A stretch of DNA of 64,000 bases from DATAWK01 sp036267255 (GCA_036267255.1 DATAWK010000041.1:372001-436000), one strand, 5' to 3'. Numbered from the stretch's first letter, positions 15,888-25,876 are shown. Numbers and translations are program-made. Notes: generated by a model not told the origin, from the letters alone.

Positions 15888-18800
15888 TTAAAAGCTATAG
15901 TGCAATGATAATTGCACTTGCCGTGGTGGCGACCGTACGCCCGAAATCATGCCAAAGTTCGTATCCGTGATGCCATTGTCTGGGTTGCCGTAGCTTGCAA
16001 TATTGAAGGCATTAAAGAAATCCGCACGGAACGTGACTGCTTGCCCCTCGGTGATGTGGAAGTCTTTAAAGAACGAGGCATCGACTTGCCGATAGCCCGG
16101 AGTGCGCTCGCTGTTTACGCTTGCCGTGCCATACGTGTTGACCGCTGCAGTGCCATAAGCACAGACCCCATTATTTTCGCCGGGGCCCTGACATGGAACT
16201 GCCGAGGGATCGGTACCGAACCAGTTGTGAATGTTGCGGTGTCGAACGATAATTTTCCGATAGTTGTTGGCGCGTGATTGGCCGTAGCTACCGGTATTGA
16301 TCTCCCCCGGACCATTCATCGTAATCGGGAAGCCTGAATACGCAAAAAACGAGGTCGATAGCGACCAACCGCCGATCGCTGCATCCACCAGACGGTTTGC
16401 CTGCGGTACGAAACGCCTTCCTTGTCCGAACGGCAGAGCATACACTCCCAGGAACGAAAGATTGTTCCGTATATCCTGACCCGCCGGGCCAACGTCGGCG
16501 GCACCATCATAACCATTTTGAAACGCGCCGTCCGACCCCTCGATATTCGGTGTGCCATAGTTGCCGGAGCTATTGGTCATCGCTCGCCCATAGGTATAGT
16601 TCACCGTGTAGTCCAGGCCGAATGCCTCATGCTGGCGAAGTGTTGCCTGCAGTGCGTTGTAATTCATCATTGCTTCCGGCTCCGTGACCAGAAGAACGCC
16701 GCCCTGACCCACCAGGTTAACGAATGGCGCCACAGCACCCGGAGCCGTCAACTGGTTGCCATTGCGATAATCAATCAAATGCTGACCTGTTTCACCGATA
16801 TATCCGGCTGAAAGCGAAGTCCTGCTATTCAGGGCATACTCCAGTGTCAGGTTGAACTCCTGGATATATGCCGGCTGCATATTCTGCGGCCATGCGCCAT
16901 ATCCCTGACCCGCATAGTTGATATCGCCGGAGGCAGAGGTGAATCCTTCCTGCACCGTGTACGGAGTACCGCCGTTCGTGTTCGTGGGAATGAGCGCTTT
17001 CTTGTTGTATGCCTGAATGAACGGCGGACTGGAAGTCAGGCGCTGGTTACCTGCGTTGCCTTCCAGAAAGCTGGTTGTCCCGTAGCCACCGCGCACGACG
17101 AACTGCGGCTTCACCTGAAAAGCAAAGCCGATGCGTGGCATGATCTGGTCGTATGTCGGCTGATAGCAGGCACGATTGCCGCAGCGTTGTGAGCCAGCCG
17201 GTGCGGATGCCGGAACCGGTCCGGCATAGATCACGGTGCCCATCTGGGGTCCAGACAGCAGCACATTCGCTGTCTTATTATTCACCTCGTACCATGGCTG
17301 GTCGTACTCATAACGAACCCCCAGATTCAGGGTAAGCGTGGGCGTAATCCTCCAATCATCCTGGAAAAACCCAGCCGTACGCCATTGGCGGTTGCCAACC
17401 AGTCCGCCTGGGGCGGCAATCTGCGCCGCCGCAACACGATTCAACACGAAATCCGCTGGCGAAAAGCCTGCGCCGCCATTCGTTACATTCGGATTGCCTG
17501 TGAATACACCGGAGTATTCTATCTGGCCGAGAAATCCATAATTATCGGCGTTGTAATAGTTCTGTTGATAGCGAATTGCCTGCACCCCCATGCTGAACAA
17601 GTGCAAGCCATGCTGCCATGTCAGATTGTCGCCATAGCTGAATGTGTTATCGCGAATAACCTGAACATTCGCTGGAGAGCCAACACCGCTGAAATTGTTC
17701 TGAAGACTCTGAAACGAGAAACCGTCGTCTGTCTGCTTAAAAGGAAGTGGGATACCCACCTTCGCGTTTCCACCAATTCCGAACTGGCCTGTTGGGTCTG
17801 TCGGGACGCTGTTGTCCCAACGGACACGCGTGAAGCCAACGCGGGCTTCGTTGACCAGCGATGGTGAGAAAACATGGACCCACATGCCGCCACCGAGTTT
17901 TGTGGGATATACGTTCTGCGAGGGAAAACTGATCGCGAGCACCGCTACCTGACCGTCAAATGGGTCCGACTGCCCGTAGAAGCTTGTGATTTTGTCCGCG
18001 GACCGAGGATCCCACTCGATCTTGATGTCGCCCTGGTTGTTGACGACAAAGCTACGGGTAGATCCCTGGTAGTTGTTTTCGGCTATCCCATCAATGGGTG
18101 TTGAATTTGGCAATGGGTACAACGAGGGGTTTGCGAAGAGAAATTTCGCCACCGGATTGAGGATGCTGGGAATCTTGTTGTTCGGATACGGCGCGAAGTT
18201 ATTTTGGGTGTCATAAAGCTGAATGGGTTGGAACGTCGTGGTCGTATTGGGTGGATGCAAGAGTGCAGAGAAGTCCCCCATACGCATCGCAGCAGGAAAG
18301 ACGCTGGCCGTGCCGGTTCCACCAGTGTGCCTGCGAGCACCCTCATAATCAGCAAAGAAAAACAGCTTGTCGTGTAGAACAGGACCGCCGATTGTGCCTC
18401 CGAAGATCGTTTGTGTGTAAGGATTCCGCGGAATAATTGGGGTGTTGTTTTTATTTCCCCATGTATTGGCATCCAGATTGTCATTCTCCAGATAGGCGTA
18501 GGCCTCGCCGTGAAAATGATCTGTTCCGCTTTTCAGTACAGCCAGCACATCCCCGCCGTTCACATTGCCATATTCCGCCGGTGCATTGGCCGTGATCACT
18601 TTGATCTGCTGAATTGCCTCTGGGGCCGGATTATAAGCAATCAGGTTGTTCTGGCCCTCATTCATATCAATGCCGTCCAGCGTGTAGTTGTTCGCCTGGT
18701 TGCGGTTTCCATTGATGGAGTTAGTACCGTTGTTGTAGGTTTCGCGCTCGATTGCATTGTCGCCGGTCAGCCCTTGGGGATCTGTATTGACCGCGCCCGG

Positions 18801-19442
18801 CTGAAATAACGTCACAGTGGAAAAATTGCGTCCATTCAGGGGAATTGTCTGAATTTCCTTATTTGTCATCACAATACCGAGGGACGCGTCATTGGTATTC
18901 AGAATTTGCGAATTCGCTGCCGTGACCACGGTAGTCGTGTTGGATGCGCCGACTTTAAGCTGCGCATCCTCCTTTGCCGTTTGGTTCACTTCCAGCGCAA
19001 ATGGCGGGAATTGTTCCGCCGTAAAACCGTTCGCTGTCACCGTTACCTGATAATTCCCAATCGATAGGAAACGAATGCTGTAAGCGCCAGCATTGTTTGT
19101 CGTTGTCTTTGTCTCAATCCCCGTATCTAAATTTTTTGCCACCACTTGCGCCTCTTGAATAATGGCGCCATTTGTGTCCGTCACGGTACCGGTGATGCTC
19201 CCTGTAACCGCTTGGCTGATTGCCGTACGCGGCATTACAAACAGGCAGGCAAAAAGCAGGGTGCTCAGGATCCATGTATCCATGCTGGAACGCCCGTAGC
19301 TGGCAAGCTTCCTTCGAGACTCAATCTGCCCCAACGGTGCGCAATCTTTGCTTCGCGCGTGCGAAGAATGCGGATCGATCCACAGGCAATGCAAACTATG
19401 CATAACACTTGAAAATCTTGTTTTATTTGTTAAAAATTTCAT
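15888..19442 (-). CDS. TonB-dependent outer-membrane receptor with carboxypeptidase-regulatory-like domain (receptor 1)
   Basis: Large SusC/Oar-like outer-membrane transporter of 1184 residues. After an N-terminal part, a signal-type helix (about 54-77, ending TAISQ) leads into a carboxypeptidase-regulatory-like domain (ITGTVTDTNGAIIQEAQV), a plug domain (DGIDMNEGQN, GGDVLAVLKSGTDHFHGEAY) and a 22-strand-type barrel ending in the terminal Phe of LSLHYSF. The start at 19442 is preferred because GGGGGAGG and a TTGACA-N18-TAAATT promoter lie just upstream; it leaves 53 unusual residues before the signal helix. ATG 19283 is the alternative. It is divergent from a DeoR regulator. No SusD-like lipoprotein accompanies it. 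The substrate is inferred to be an oligosaccharide. Confidence 0.92.
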   Translation of the reverse strand: MKFLTNKTRFSSVMHSLHCLWIDPHSSHARSKDCAPLGQIESRRKLASYGRSSMDTWILSTLLFACLFVMPRTAISQAVTGSITGTVTDTNGAIIQEAQVVAKNLDTGIETKTTTNNAGAYSIRFLSIGNYQVTVTANGFTAEQFPPFALEVNQTAKEDAQLKVGASNTTTVVTAANSQILNTNDASLGIVMTNKEIQTIPLNGRNFSTVTLFQPGAVNTDPQGLTGDNAIERETYNNGTNSINGNRNQANNYTLDGIDMNEGQNNLIAYNPAPEAIQQIKVITANAPAEYGNVNGGDVLAVLKSGTDHFHGEAYAYLENDNLDANTWGNKNNTPIIPRNPYTQTIFGGTIGGPVLHDKLFFFADYEGARRHTGGTGTASVFPAAMRMGDFSALLHPPNTTTTFQPIQLYDTQNNFAPYPNNKIPSILNPVAKFLFANPSLYPLPNSTPIDGIAENNYQGSTRSFVVNNQGDIKIEWDPRSADKITSFYGQSDPFDGQVAVLAISFPSQNVYPTKLGGGMWVHVFSPSLVNEARVGFTRVRWDNSVPTDPTGQFGIGGNAKVGIPLPFKQTDDGFSFQSLQNNFSGVGSPANVQVIRDNTFSYGDNLTWQHGLHLFSMGVQAIRYQQNYYNADNYGFLGQIEYSGVFTGNPNVTNGGAGFSPADFVLNRVAAAQIAAPGGLVGNRQWRTAGFFQDDWRITPTLTLNLGVRYEYDQPWYEVNNKTANVLLSGPQMGTVIYAGPVPASAPAGSQRCGNRACYQPTYDQIMPRIGFAFQVKPQFVVRGGYGTTSFLEGNAGNQRLTSSPPFIQAYNKKALIPTNTNGGTPYTVQEGFTSASGDINYAGQGYGAWPQNMQPAYIQEFNLTLEYALNSRTSLSAGYIGETGQHLIDYRNGNQLTAPGAVAPFVNLVGQGGVLLVTEPEAMMNYNALQATLRQHEAFGLDYTVNYTYGRAMTNSSGNYGTPNIEGSDGAFQNGYDGAADVGPAGQDIRNNLSFLGVYALPFGQGRRFVPQANRLVDAAIGGWSLSTSFFAYSGFPITMNGPGEINTGSYGQSRANNYRKIIVRHRNIHNWFGTDPSAVPCQGPGENNGVCAYGTAAVNTYGTASVNSERTPGYRQVDASFFKDFHITEGQAVTFRADFFNAFNIASYGNPDNGITDTNFGMISGVRSPPRQVQLSLHYSF

Positions 19443-19476
19443 CGCTCAAAGGCCTCCCCCTGGCAACCGATAGTTC

Positions 19477-19506
19477 AATTTAGATATGGGCCAATTCAAT
19501 TGTCAA
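19477..19506 (-). promoter_or_regulatory. Candidate promoter of TonB receptor 1
   Basis: Minus strand: TTGACA (19501-19506), 18-bp spacer, TAAATT (19477-19482). This predicts a leader of about 28 bases before the start at 19442. Confidence 0.5.
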
Positions 19507-19510
19507 ATAA

Positions 19511-19543
19511 ATAATGATCATATTATGCTATTATGATCATTAT
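19511..19543. promoter_or_regulatory. 11-bp inverted repeat with two ATGATCAT copies, candidate operator
   Basis: ATAATGATCAT (19511-19521) and ATGATCATTAT (19533-19543) are perfect inverted copies, and each contains the palindrome ATGATCAT. The site abuts the -35 box of the receptor promoter, a position suited to an activator. It could also serve the divergent DeoR gene. Confidence 0.55.
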
Positions 19544-19563
19544 CTCTGTTAATACATGCCTAT

Positions 19564-19586
19564 TAAGTTGATAATAAATCAACTTA
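19564..19586. promoter_or_regulatory. 9-bp inverted repeat, second candidate operator
   Basis: TAAGTTGAT, five-base spacer AATAA, ATCAACTTA: a perfect palindromic site in the same divergent intergenic region. Confidence 0.5.
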
Positions 19587-19709
19587 CCATGACCTCTTGC
19601 TCGTACCTTGACTGCGCGACGGCAGCATGTACACTCAGCGACAGGCATGTATAGCGATTTTGGACATGCTGCTGCATACACATACAGCTAGGTAGAACTC
19701 GGTTGAATT

Positions 19710-20495
19710 ATGTCTGGCAAGACTGAAGCGCGTGCACAACGAATTGTGGTGGAGCTTTTACGCCGCGGAGATATCTCCGTTAACGATCTGATGAAGCATT
19801 TGAAGATCTCGGCGCCCAGCATCCGACGCGATCTGGCCAGGCTGGAGCAACGTGGTCTGATCCGTCGCACCCACGGCGGGGCAACCCTGGTGGAACCCTT
19901 GCTCTATGAGCCGTTCCGGTACGATTCCTCCTTCCAGCAACGAGAGCAGAATGCACCAGAAGAGAAACGGAGGATTGCACTAGCCGCAGCCGAGCTGATC
20001 TGCGAGCATGAGACCGTCGGCATCACCGCAGGGACAACAACCACTCAGGTTGCGCGAAGCGTTCGTCACCGGAAGAACATCAGCATTGTGACCAATGCCA
20101 TTAATATCGGTATGGAACTATGCAACCTAACGGGACTGAAGACCTATATGACCGGCGGCTTTGTGCAGTGGGCGTGGTCTTTTTCTCTGATTGGGCCACC
20201 CGCCATTCAATCCCTGCAAAACACTATTCTCGATAAGCTGTTCCTTGGCGTCTGTGGCATCAGCGCCGAGCGTGGAGCCACCGCTATCGAGCCGGACGAA
20301 GGATTGGTGTTTCGCACGATGGTGCAGCAGGCAAAACAAGTGATCGTCGTAGCAGACTCTACCAAGCTGGGGGTCATCACTCCGGCCCTGATCTGCCCCC
20401 CAAGCGCGATCCATCTATTGATTACCGATACCAAAGCAGATCCGAAGATTCTGGATGCGATGCGGGCGACCGGTATGAAAGTCATGACCGTCTGA
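19710..20495 (+). CDS. DeoR-family transcriptional regulator
   Basis: Sugar-phosphate-responsive DNA-binding protein of 261 residues. Residues 1-60 form the helix-turn-helix (RGDISVNDLMKHLKIS, SIRRDLARLEQRGLI, then RTHGGA). The rest is the phosphosugar-sensing domain (GITAGTTTTQVAR, LFLGVCGISAERGA, VADSTKLG). The family includes AgaR and GlpR. It lies between TonB receptor 1 and the galactosidase operon that includes agaS, so regulation of (N-acetyl)galactosamine or galactoside use is a fair guess. It converges on the GH35 gene with a 56-bp gap. The divergent region upstream holds two inverted repeats that may be its operators. Confidence 0.92.
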   Translation: MSGKTEARAQRIVVELLRRGDISVNDLMKHLKISAPSIRRDLARLEQRGLIRRTHGGATLVEPLLYEPFRYDSSFQQREQNAPEEKRRIALAAAELICEHETVGITAGTTTTQVARSVRHRKNISIVTNAINIGMELCNLTGLKTYMTGGFVQWAWSFSLIGPPAIQSLQNTILDKLFLGVCGISAERGATAIEPDEGLVFRTMVQQAKQVIVVADSTKLGVITPALICPPSAIHLLITDTKADPKILDAMRATGMKVMTV

Positions 20496-20551
20496 TCCGA
20501 TTCGCTGTTATAGATTTGCGCCTTCGTGCTGATCGTCCCTCTGCAAACCTA

Positions 20552-22567
20552 TCAGTTTTTTCTCGCACTTCCATCCAGAATAGGGGCGACAAGGCCGCGG
20601 AGTTGGCTGTCTGGCTGGGCCATGAGATCAAAGACCACGACCGTATTTTCTCCAGATTTAAGCCACGGCCCCGGCACGTACAAAGTTTCCTGCGGACCAA
20701 TGTTCCAGAACCTTCCCAGAGGATGACCGTTGACCCAAACGACCCCTTTTTTCATCGTCCGCATATCGAGGAACGTATCCCCGGGGCTCTGAACGAAAAA
20801 TTTCCCGCGATAAAACATCGGACCATCTGCCACGGCGGCCTTCGAAATATGTTCAGAGTGGAATTGGAAATCGAAAAAGTGGGACCGGCCAAAATGGATG
20901 TTGTTTACGTCATCCATCGGAAGTGAGTATATCTGCCAGCCTACAAGGGAATTGCCGGCCAGCTTGACGGAGCCGAAAATGCCTTTTCGCTCCGTGCGAA
21001 TGGCGCGCGTAAAATTAACCCGCCCGGTATTCTCCACCAGAATGTCCAACTGGGTATTTCCCTTTGGTACATCCAGCGACAAGCTGTTCTGATGCAATCG
21101 ACGATCCAGCGTGCCCGCCAACACGCCATTCAGATAAATTTGCGCATAGTCCTGCATGTGCTCAAAGACCAGTTCTCCACGTACAGGCTTGGCAATCATG
21201 GTTCGATACAAAATATAGCCGTAGGATTGACCAAGCATTTCCATGGACTCAGGATGCGCTGCAGAAATTGGCGTGGGAAGCATCTTCCAAAGAGAAGCAG
21301 ACTCTGTTAGCGAAAATTGTGGAATCGAAATGGTCGCGGGCGAATCGGGCACTGCGGGAAGTGTCTGCGCGGTCTTACCACCCTCATTCTCCTGGGCCTG
21401 TTCGTGCTGTGCAATCACATTCCGCAAAGCATAGTAGAGCTTCGTCGGGCGGCCGCTCTCGTCAAGCGGTGCATCATAGTCATAGCTGGTTACGTCCGGT
21501 TCATAAGTTTTGGCATCGATGTTTGCGCCGTTCATAAAACCAAAACTGGTCCCCCCGTGGAACATATACAGATTGACGGAATATCCACGCTGCAACATCC
21601 ACGCATATTCTTCGACGACTTTCTTTTGATCCACCACAACGTGCTTGGCGCCCCAGTGATCGAACCATCCCACCCAGTATTCTCCGCTCATCAATGGCTT
21701 GCCAGGTTCGAACTTCTCCAGCTTTGTGAAAGCATCCCTGGCGTCGCCCGGACCGAAGTTCGCCACCGCCAGCACGCCCGGCAATGTTCCGTCGGCCAGT
21801 TCCTCCGGCCCATCTGCCGTGTAGATCAGCGCATTTGTGAATCCTGCCTGAAAAAGCAGCTGATGCATGTGTTCGAGATAGACCTTGTCGCTGCCAAACG
21901 ACCCATACTCATTTTCCAATTGCACCGCGATGATTGGGCCACCGCGTCCCATCTGCAGCGGAGCCAGTTCCTTGCCAAGTCGCATCATCCAGCGTGAGGC
22001 TGGCACCATGAATCGAGGATCATTACTGCGCAAAACCATTTTTGGATCGGCGAGCAGCCATGCAGGATAGCCGCCCAGCTCCCACTCGGCACAAGCATAG
22101 GGACCGGGGCGCAGGATGACGTGCAGTCCCTCCTGTTGCGCGATGCGGATAAACCCCGCAACGTCGAGATTGCCGCTGAAGTCATACACGCCGGGCTTTG
22201 GTTCATGCATGTTCCAAAAAACGTAGGTCGAGATGGTATTCAGACCCATAGCCTTGGCCTTGCGCAACCGGTCGCGCCAATATGCCCGCGGAATACGAGC
22301 ATAGTGCATCTCTCCAGAGATGATTTGGTATGGGTGGCCGTTCAAAAGAAATTTTCCACTCGAGACGGTTAGGCCGTTGGCAATCGCACGGTTCGTCCCA
22401 GCACTTTCGGCGTTCGTCTGCCGTGCCGGTGCACTCTGAGAGGATGCGAAAGAAACCAATATCAACACGAAGAGAATGCTGGAAGCAAGTGGGAATCGCT
22501 GGGTGTAATTCTTAATACGACGCATGTACCTGGGCTTCTCCAACCGTGACGTTGCAATCCACTCCAT
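20552..22567 (-). CDS. Exported beta-galactosidase, glycoside hydrolase family 35
   Basis: Releases terminal beta-galactose from oligosaccharides. After an N-terminal signal helix (about residues 26-43, ending ASS) comes the GH35 TIM barrel. It has the signature GGPIIAVQLENEYG with acid/base Glu220 and MSGEYWVGWFDHWG with nucleophile Glu296. C-terminal beta-sandwich modules follow (GYILYRTMI, INGHPLGRFW-like block). An in-frame ATG at 22525 would give a shorter, more typical signal peptide. It is last in the agaS-GH36-like-GH35 operon, 29 bp after the previous gene. Confidence 0.94.
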   Translation of the reverse strand: MEWIATSRLEKPRYMRRIKNYTQRFPLASSILFVLILVSFASSQSAPARQTNAESAGTNRAIANGLTVSSGKFLLNGHPYQIISGEMHYARIPRAYWRDRLRKAKAMGLNTISTYVFWNMHEPKPGVYDFSGNLDVAGFIRIAQQEGLHVILRPGPYACAEWELGGYPAWLLADPKMVLRSNDPRFMVPASRWMMRLGKELAPLQMGRGGPIIAVQLENEYGSFGSDKVYLEHMHQLLFQAGFTNALIYTADGPEELADGTLPGVLAVANFGPGDARDAFTKLEKFEPGKPLMSGEYWVGWFDHWGAKHVVVDQKKVVEEYAWMLQRGYSVNLYMFHGGTSFGFMNGANIDAKTYEPDVTSYDYDAPLDESGRPTKLYYALRNVIAQHEQAQENEGGKTAQTLPAVPDSPATISIPQFSLTESASLWKMLPTPISAAHPESMEMLGQSYGYILYRTMIAKPVRGELVFEHMQDYAQIYLNGVLAGTLDRRLHQNSLSLDVPKGNTQLDILVENTGRVNFTRAIRTERKGIFGSVKLAGNSLVGWQIYSLPMDDVNNIHFGRSHFFDFQFHSEHISKAAVADGPMFYRGKFFVQSPGDTFLDMRTMKKGVVWVNGHPLGRFWNIGPQETLYVPGPWLKSGENTVVVFDLMAQPDSQLRGLVAPILDGSARKN

Positions 22568-22596
22568 GAGTATCGCCCAGAAACGGTTTTGCCCGA

Positions 22597-24624
22597 TTAT
22601 GGCTTTGCTTCCAGCGTCAACACCTGAAACGGCGTCAGTACGAATGTATGCGGTACTCCTGCTTGCAAGGTGATGGGAGCTTTATGCGCGTCTTGACGCC
22701 ACGGGCTTCTGGCCGTGTATTTTTTCGCTGCATCTTCTGGAAGCTCGAAGACTTGTTGGATATCCAGGGTGATGCTTTGGGATTTGTCGCTTGGATTACG
22801 TAAGGTCAGGATCCCTTTCCGCGGCGCCCACGAAGCCCAGCCGTAGACTTCCAGCCACGCTGGATCTCCGCCAACCCAATGCGTGTCCACCAGTACATCG
22901 GCATTTTTGCGTGACCAGTTGGCGGCCTCCGCAAGTATGTCCCAATTCGCTGGAGAGAGCAGAGCTGGAGTGATGTACATCTCCTGTAATTGCGTGCCAG
23001 TGCCGAAATACGAATGAACTTCGTTGGGAAAATCATTGTGCGGATCGGACTTCAGACCATCGGCATATTGGGCAAAGATCATTCCATGCAGCATCAGCGA
23101 ATTCAGCGGATAGAGAGGCCCTGCCGTCACAACATGCCGATAGATTGCCGCATCTCTATAGGTAATCCATCGTTCTCTGCTTGGCCCTACGCCTGCAAAG
23201 CTGTGGTCATCTCCGCCACGCCAGATGGAATCGGAATAGAACAACCAATACGGTGAGGGATACGTTCCCGTCGTCAGATTAATGAAGAGATCGGGTTTCT
23301 GCTTGCGCAGCTCGCCCATCAGATGGATGGCCGCATCGAAATCGCTATCGAAATTGCTGCCAGGGACGACCTGATCGTCATTGCCTGTGCCATCAAACTT
23401 GAATTGATTGACGCCATATTTGTGCAGCATCTCCAGACACACATTTTTGAAATGTTCATAGTATTTGGGACCGGAGAGTGCAAAGCCGCCATTGACAATT
23501 TCGAATCCTGCTTTCTTACCGAACTCGATTCGCTCTTCTTTAGCTTTTTCGTAACCACCCCATGGCGAGAGCCACACACCCGGTGCTGCTCCATACACTG
23601 CGGCTGCCTTCGTTATAGGAGTAAATCCATTTGGAAATCCCGCGTTGAAGCTCCACAGCGAAGAATGATCGTCCCAGCCATCATCAAAGAGATAGGAGTT
23701 CAGAGTGACGCCTCGCTTGACGTGCAACTCCTCGCCAAAGGCATTTACACGGTTCAATGCCTCTGTTTGGTCATACGGAGTTTCGGTAGACTCATCGTTA
23801 TAGCCGATGTCGTACCAGGTGTTATAGGTCAGAAACGTTCTATAAGGATGTGCGCGCTCCCGTTCAATGTAGTGCAGGAACATTCGCCGCATCTGCCCCG
23901 CCGGGGCTACGCCAACCACCGCGGAATATGTAATGGATTGCCCGGCCTTGAGCGGCAGTTCCCGTTGCATTGTGGCGACAGCGTTACCGTTCACCACGCT
24001 GTTGTCTGACAACGGATGCTCAAATCCAAAAAACATATTTCTAGCCACGAATGGAGAGCCGTGTACCGATCCGACGACATGAATTCCTGGTACTCGCAGG
24101 TCAATCAACCGTACCTGACGGATCGCAATATCATTTTGTCCTGCCGCGGTCAGCGTAAGTATTTGCCGCAAATAGCTGGAGCCATCGCGCAGAAGAAGTG
24201 TCCAGGTGACATGAAGATTTCCTGTTGCATCTGTAAATTGAAAATTCACTTGTTCACCGGCAAGCCGCTCGGAATAACGCGAAGCCTGTGCGTCGCCCAC
24301 AAGTGTTTCGCTCTTTGGGGTTCCAACGAGTTGCAGATCGGCAGCCCTCAGAATGGAGCCGTCTTTTAAGGACAGTGCAAAGATCTCCGGAAATTGCACC
24401 GTGCTGTTGTCCATACGGCTTTTGAAAACAAAGCTACGTAGCCGCCCATCCTGAATCGCCCAATCTCCTTCAAGCACATTATTCGAGATGGCCCCATGTG
24501 TCCCTTGTTCAGAAACAGAAGGCTGTCCCGCATCACCGGACGGAAGCAACGCTGCATGCGCGAAAATGCCGGAGCAGAAAAGTACGAGCGAAAGAAAAAT
24601 ACGGCTCCCTGTTTTGAGCATCAT
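22597..24624 (-). CDS. Exported GH36-like alpha-galactosidase or alpha-N-acetylgalactosaminidase
   Basis: Retaining alpha-galactoside hydrolase of the GH27/GH31/GH36 clan. A signal peptide covers about residues 1-24. A beta-sandwich N-domain (to about 255) precedes the barrel. The nucleophile is probably Asp411 in FKFDGTGND, and the acid/base one of Asp472/Asp473 in RGGDDHSF. YLFDDGWDDH and GVWLSPWGGY are further substrate-site blocks. The exact CAZy family is not certain by eye; proteins of this kind are sometimes mis-annotated as enterotoxin. Its ATG overlaps the agaS stop (ATGA), so the two are translationally coupled. The agaS partner points to GalNAc-containing substrates. Confidence 0.75.
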   Translation of the reverse strand: MMLKTGSRIFLSLVLFCSGIFAHAALLPSGDAGQPSVSEQGTHGAISNNVLEGDWAIQDGRLRSFVFKSRMDNSTVQFPEIFALSLKDGSILRAADLQLVGTPKSETLVGDAQASRYSERLAGEQVNFQFTDATGNLHVTWTLLLRDGSSYLRQILTLTAAGQNDIAIRQVRLIDLRVPGIHVVGSVHGSPFVARNMFFGFEHPLSDNSVVNGNAVATMQRELPLKAGQSITYSAVVGVAPAGQMRRMFLHYIERERAHPYRTFLTYNTWYDIGYNDESTETPYDQTEALNRVNAFGEELHVKRGVTLNSYLFDDGWDDHSSLWSFNAGFPNGFTPITKAAAVYGAAPGVWLSPWGGYEKAKEERIEFGKKAGFEIVNGGFALSGPKYYEHFKNVCLEMLHKYGVNQFKFDGTGNDDQVVPGSNFDSDFDAAIHLMGELRKQKPDLFINLTTGTYPSPYWLFYSDSIWRGGDDHSFAGVGPSRERWITYRDAAIYRHVVTAGPLYPLNSLMLHGMIFAQYADGLKSDPHNDFPNEVHSYFGTGTQLQEMYITPALLSPANWDILAEAANWSRKNADVLVDTHWVGGDPAWLEVYGWASWAPRKGILTLRNPSDKSQSITLDIQQVFELPEDAAKKYTARSPWRQDAHKAPITLQAGVPHTFVLTPFQVLTLEAKP

Positions 24625-25829
24625 TTATTTTCCACCACGGGTGAGTATATGTTGATATGCGATACCACACGGTTGATGACTCCACCGGGACTGGGAGTGT
24701 CCGGTTGAAGACCATGCTGCAAAGACGTAAACAGACCCAGGAGCTGCGCTACGATGATGTCGACCGGTGGACGGCAGGCATCCGGAAACGAGATTGGGGC
24801 GTTCATCGAAAGCACGTAATCTACCAATTGGCCCCATTGCTTGTCTCTGCGCGGAACTACCGCCACCGTAGCCAGACCCAGGCGTTTCTCTTTTATTTCC
24901 TTCAGCAGATCCATCTCATAACGGGCGCGATCTTCATTCCCGGAGATGTAAGCAACAATCAGTGTCGTTGCATCCAGGGAAGCCAACGGACCATGACGCA
25001 ATCCCAGGGCAGACTGTGCGATCGCATGAATTCTGCCTGCGCTTAGCTCCATCACCTTCAACGCCGATTCCTCAGCTGCCGCTTGCAGTGCGCCAGTTCC
25101 TAAAAAACAAATCTTCAAAAAATCTGTTTTGGCCAGATTGGAAGTAAGCTCAGCTGCAGCAGGCAACAAAGTCTGTCCCATCGCAATCAAGTCTTCCAGC
25201 AGAACGGCGTACTCCTGCGGCGATCGAATATATGCCAGATACTGGCCAGCCACCACCATGTTGGAAAAAGAACTGGTCATCGCCAGCCCGCGGTCGTTCA
25301 CCGCGTCATCCAAAATGACCGGCAGAACATTTTTTTGCCCAGCGAACTTCTGAACCATCGCGCCATTCCGGTTGCATGTAACCACCAGATGACGGACCTG
25401 GTCTGGATATTGCTGCAATGCTTGTTCCAGAACAGCGACCCCCTCGGAACTGTCTCCGGAACGAGAAAAGGAAATCCACAAATACTTCTTTTTCTCGAGG
25501 AGAAAGTCCTGCATATTGGTCAGCAGTTCGGTACTCGGCACGGCCATCACTTCGCATTGCCATTGCTGACGAAATAAGCGAGAGAGTGAGCGACCAATGT
25601 AGTCCGATGTGCCCGCGCCTATCAACAGCACAGCAGGCGCCTCTGCCGGAGCGGCAGGCAGGCCTGTTTCAGCGAGAAAATACTCCAGTTGCGCATGCAT
25701 ACCTTGCAATGTTTTGAAAGTATTGCGCCAGGTCTCCGGCTGCTGATGGATCTCGCGTGGGGTATCTGTGATGCCTTTGGTTTGCTTTTCGATTTCAGGC
25801 AAAGCCAATAACATTAAGAGTGCATCCAT
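24621..25829 (-). CDS. agaS: AgaS-type sugar isomerase/deaminase (SIS domains)
   Basis: Tandem-SIS protein of 402 residues resembling AgaS, which deaminates and isomerises D-galactosamine 6-phosphate to D-tagatose 6-phosphate. First SIS domain: VLLIGAGTSDYIGRSL and ISFSRSGDSSEGVAVL. Second: ICFLGTGALQAAAEESALKVMEL, seen in parts, with HGPLASLD. There is no glutaminase domain, which separates it from GlmS. It is first in an operon with two galactosidase-type hydrolases and divergent from a PfkB kinase that could act on tagatose 6-phosphate. No N-acetylgalactosamine-6-phosphate deacetylase (AgaA/NagA) or tagatose-bisphosphate aldolase is seen in the window. Confidence 0.83.
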   Translation of the reverse strand: MDALLMLLALPEIEKQTKGITDTPREIHQQPETWRNTFKTLQGMHAQLEYFLAETGLPAAPAEAPAVLLIGAGTSDYIGRSLSRLFRQQWQCEVMAVPSTELLTNMQDFLLEKKKYLWISFSRSGDSSEGVAVLEQALQQYPDQVRHLVVTCNRNGAMVQKFAGQKNVLPVILDDAVNDRGLAMTSSFSNMVVAGQYLAYIRSPQEYAVLLEDLIAMGQTLLPAAAELTSNLAKTDFLKICFLGTGALQAAAEESALKVMELSAGRIHAIAQSALGLRHGPLASLDATTLIVAYISGNEDRARYEMDLLKEIKEKRLGLATVAVVPRRDKQWGQLVDYVLSMNAPISFPDACRPPVDIIVAQLLGLFTSLQHGLQPDTPSPGGVINRVVSHINIYSPVVENK

Positions 25830-25876
25830 CGATGGGTTCTCCCTGAATTGCTCCTTCTTGGACGAATCCGATTGTA

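Noticed and set aside
22597..24624. Enterotoxin annotation for the GH36-like protein
   Set aside because: The sequence shows a glycosidase barrel with FKFDG and RGGDD active-site motifs; there is no toxin feature.
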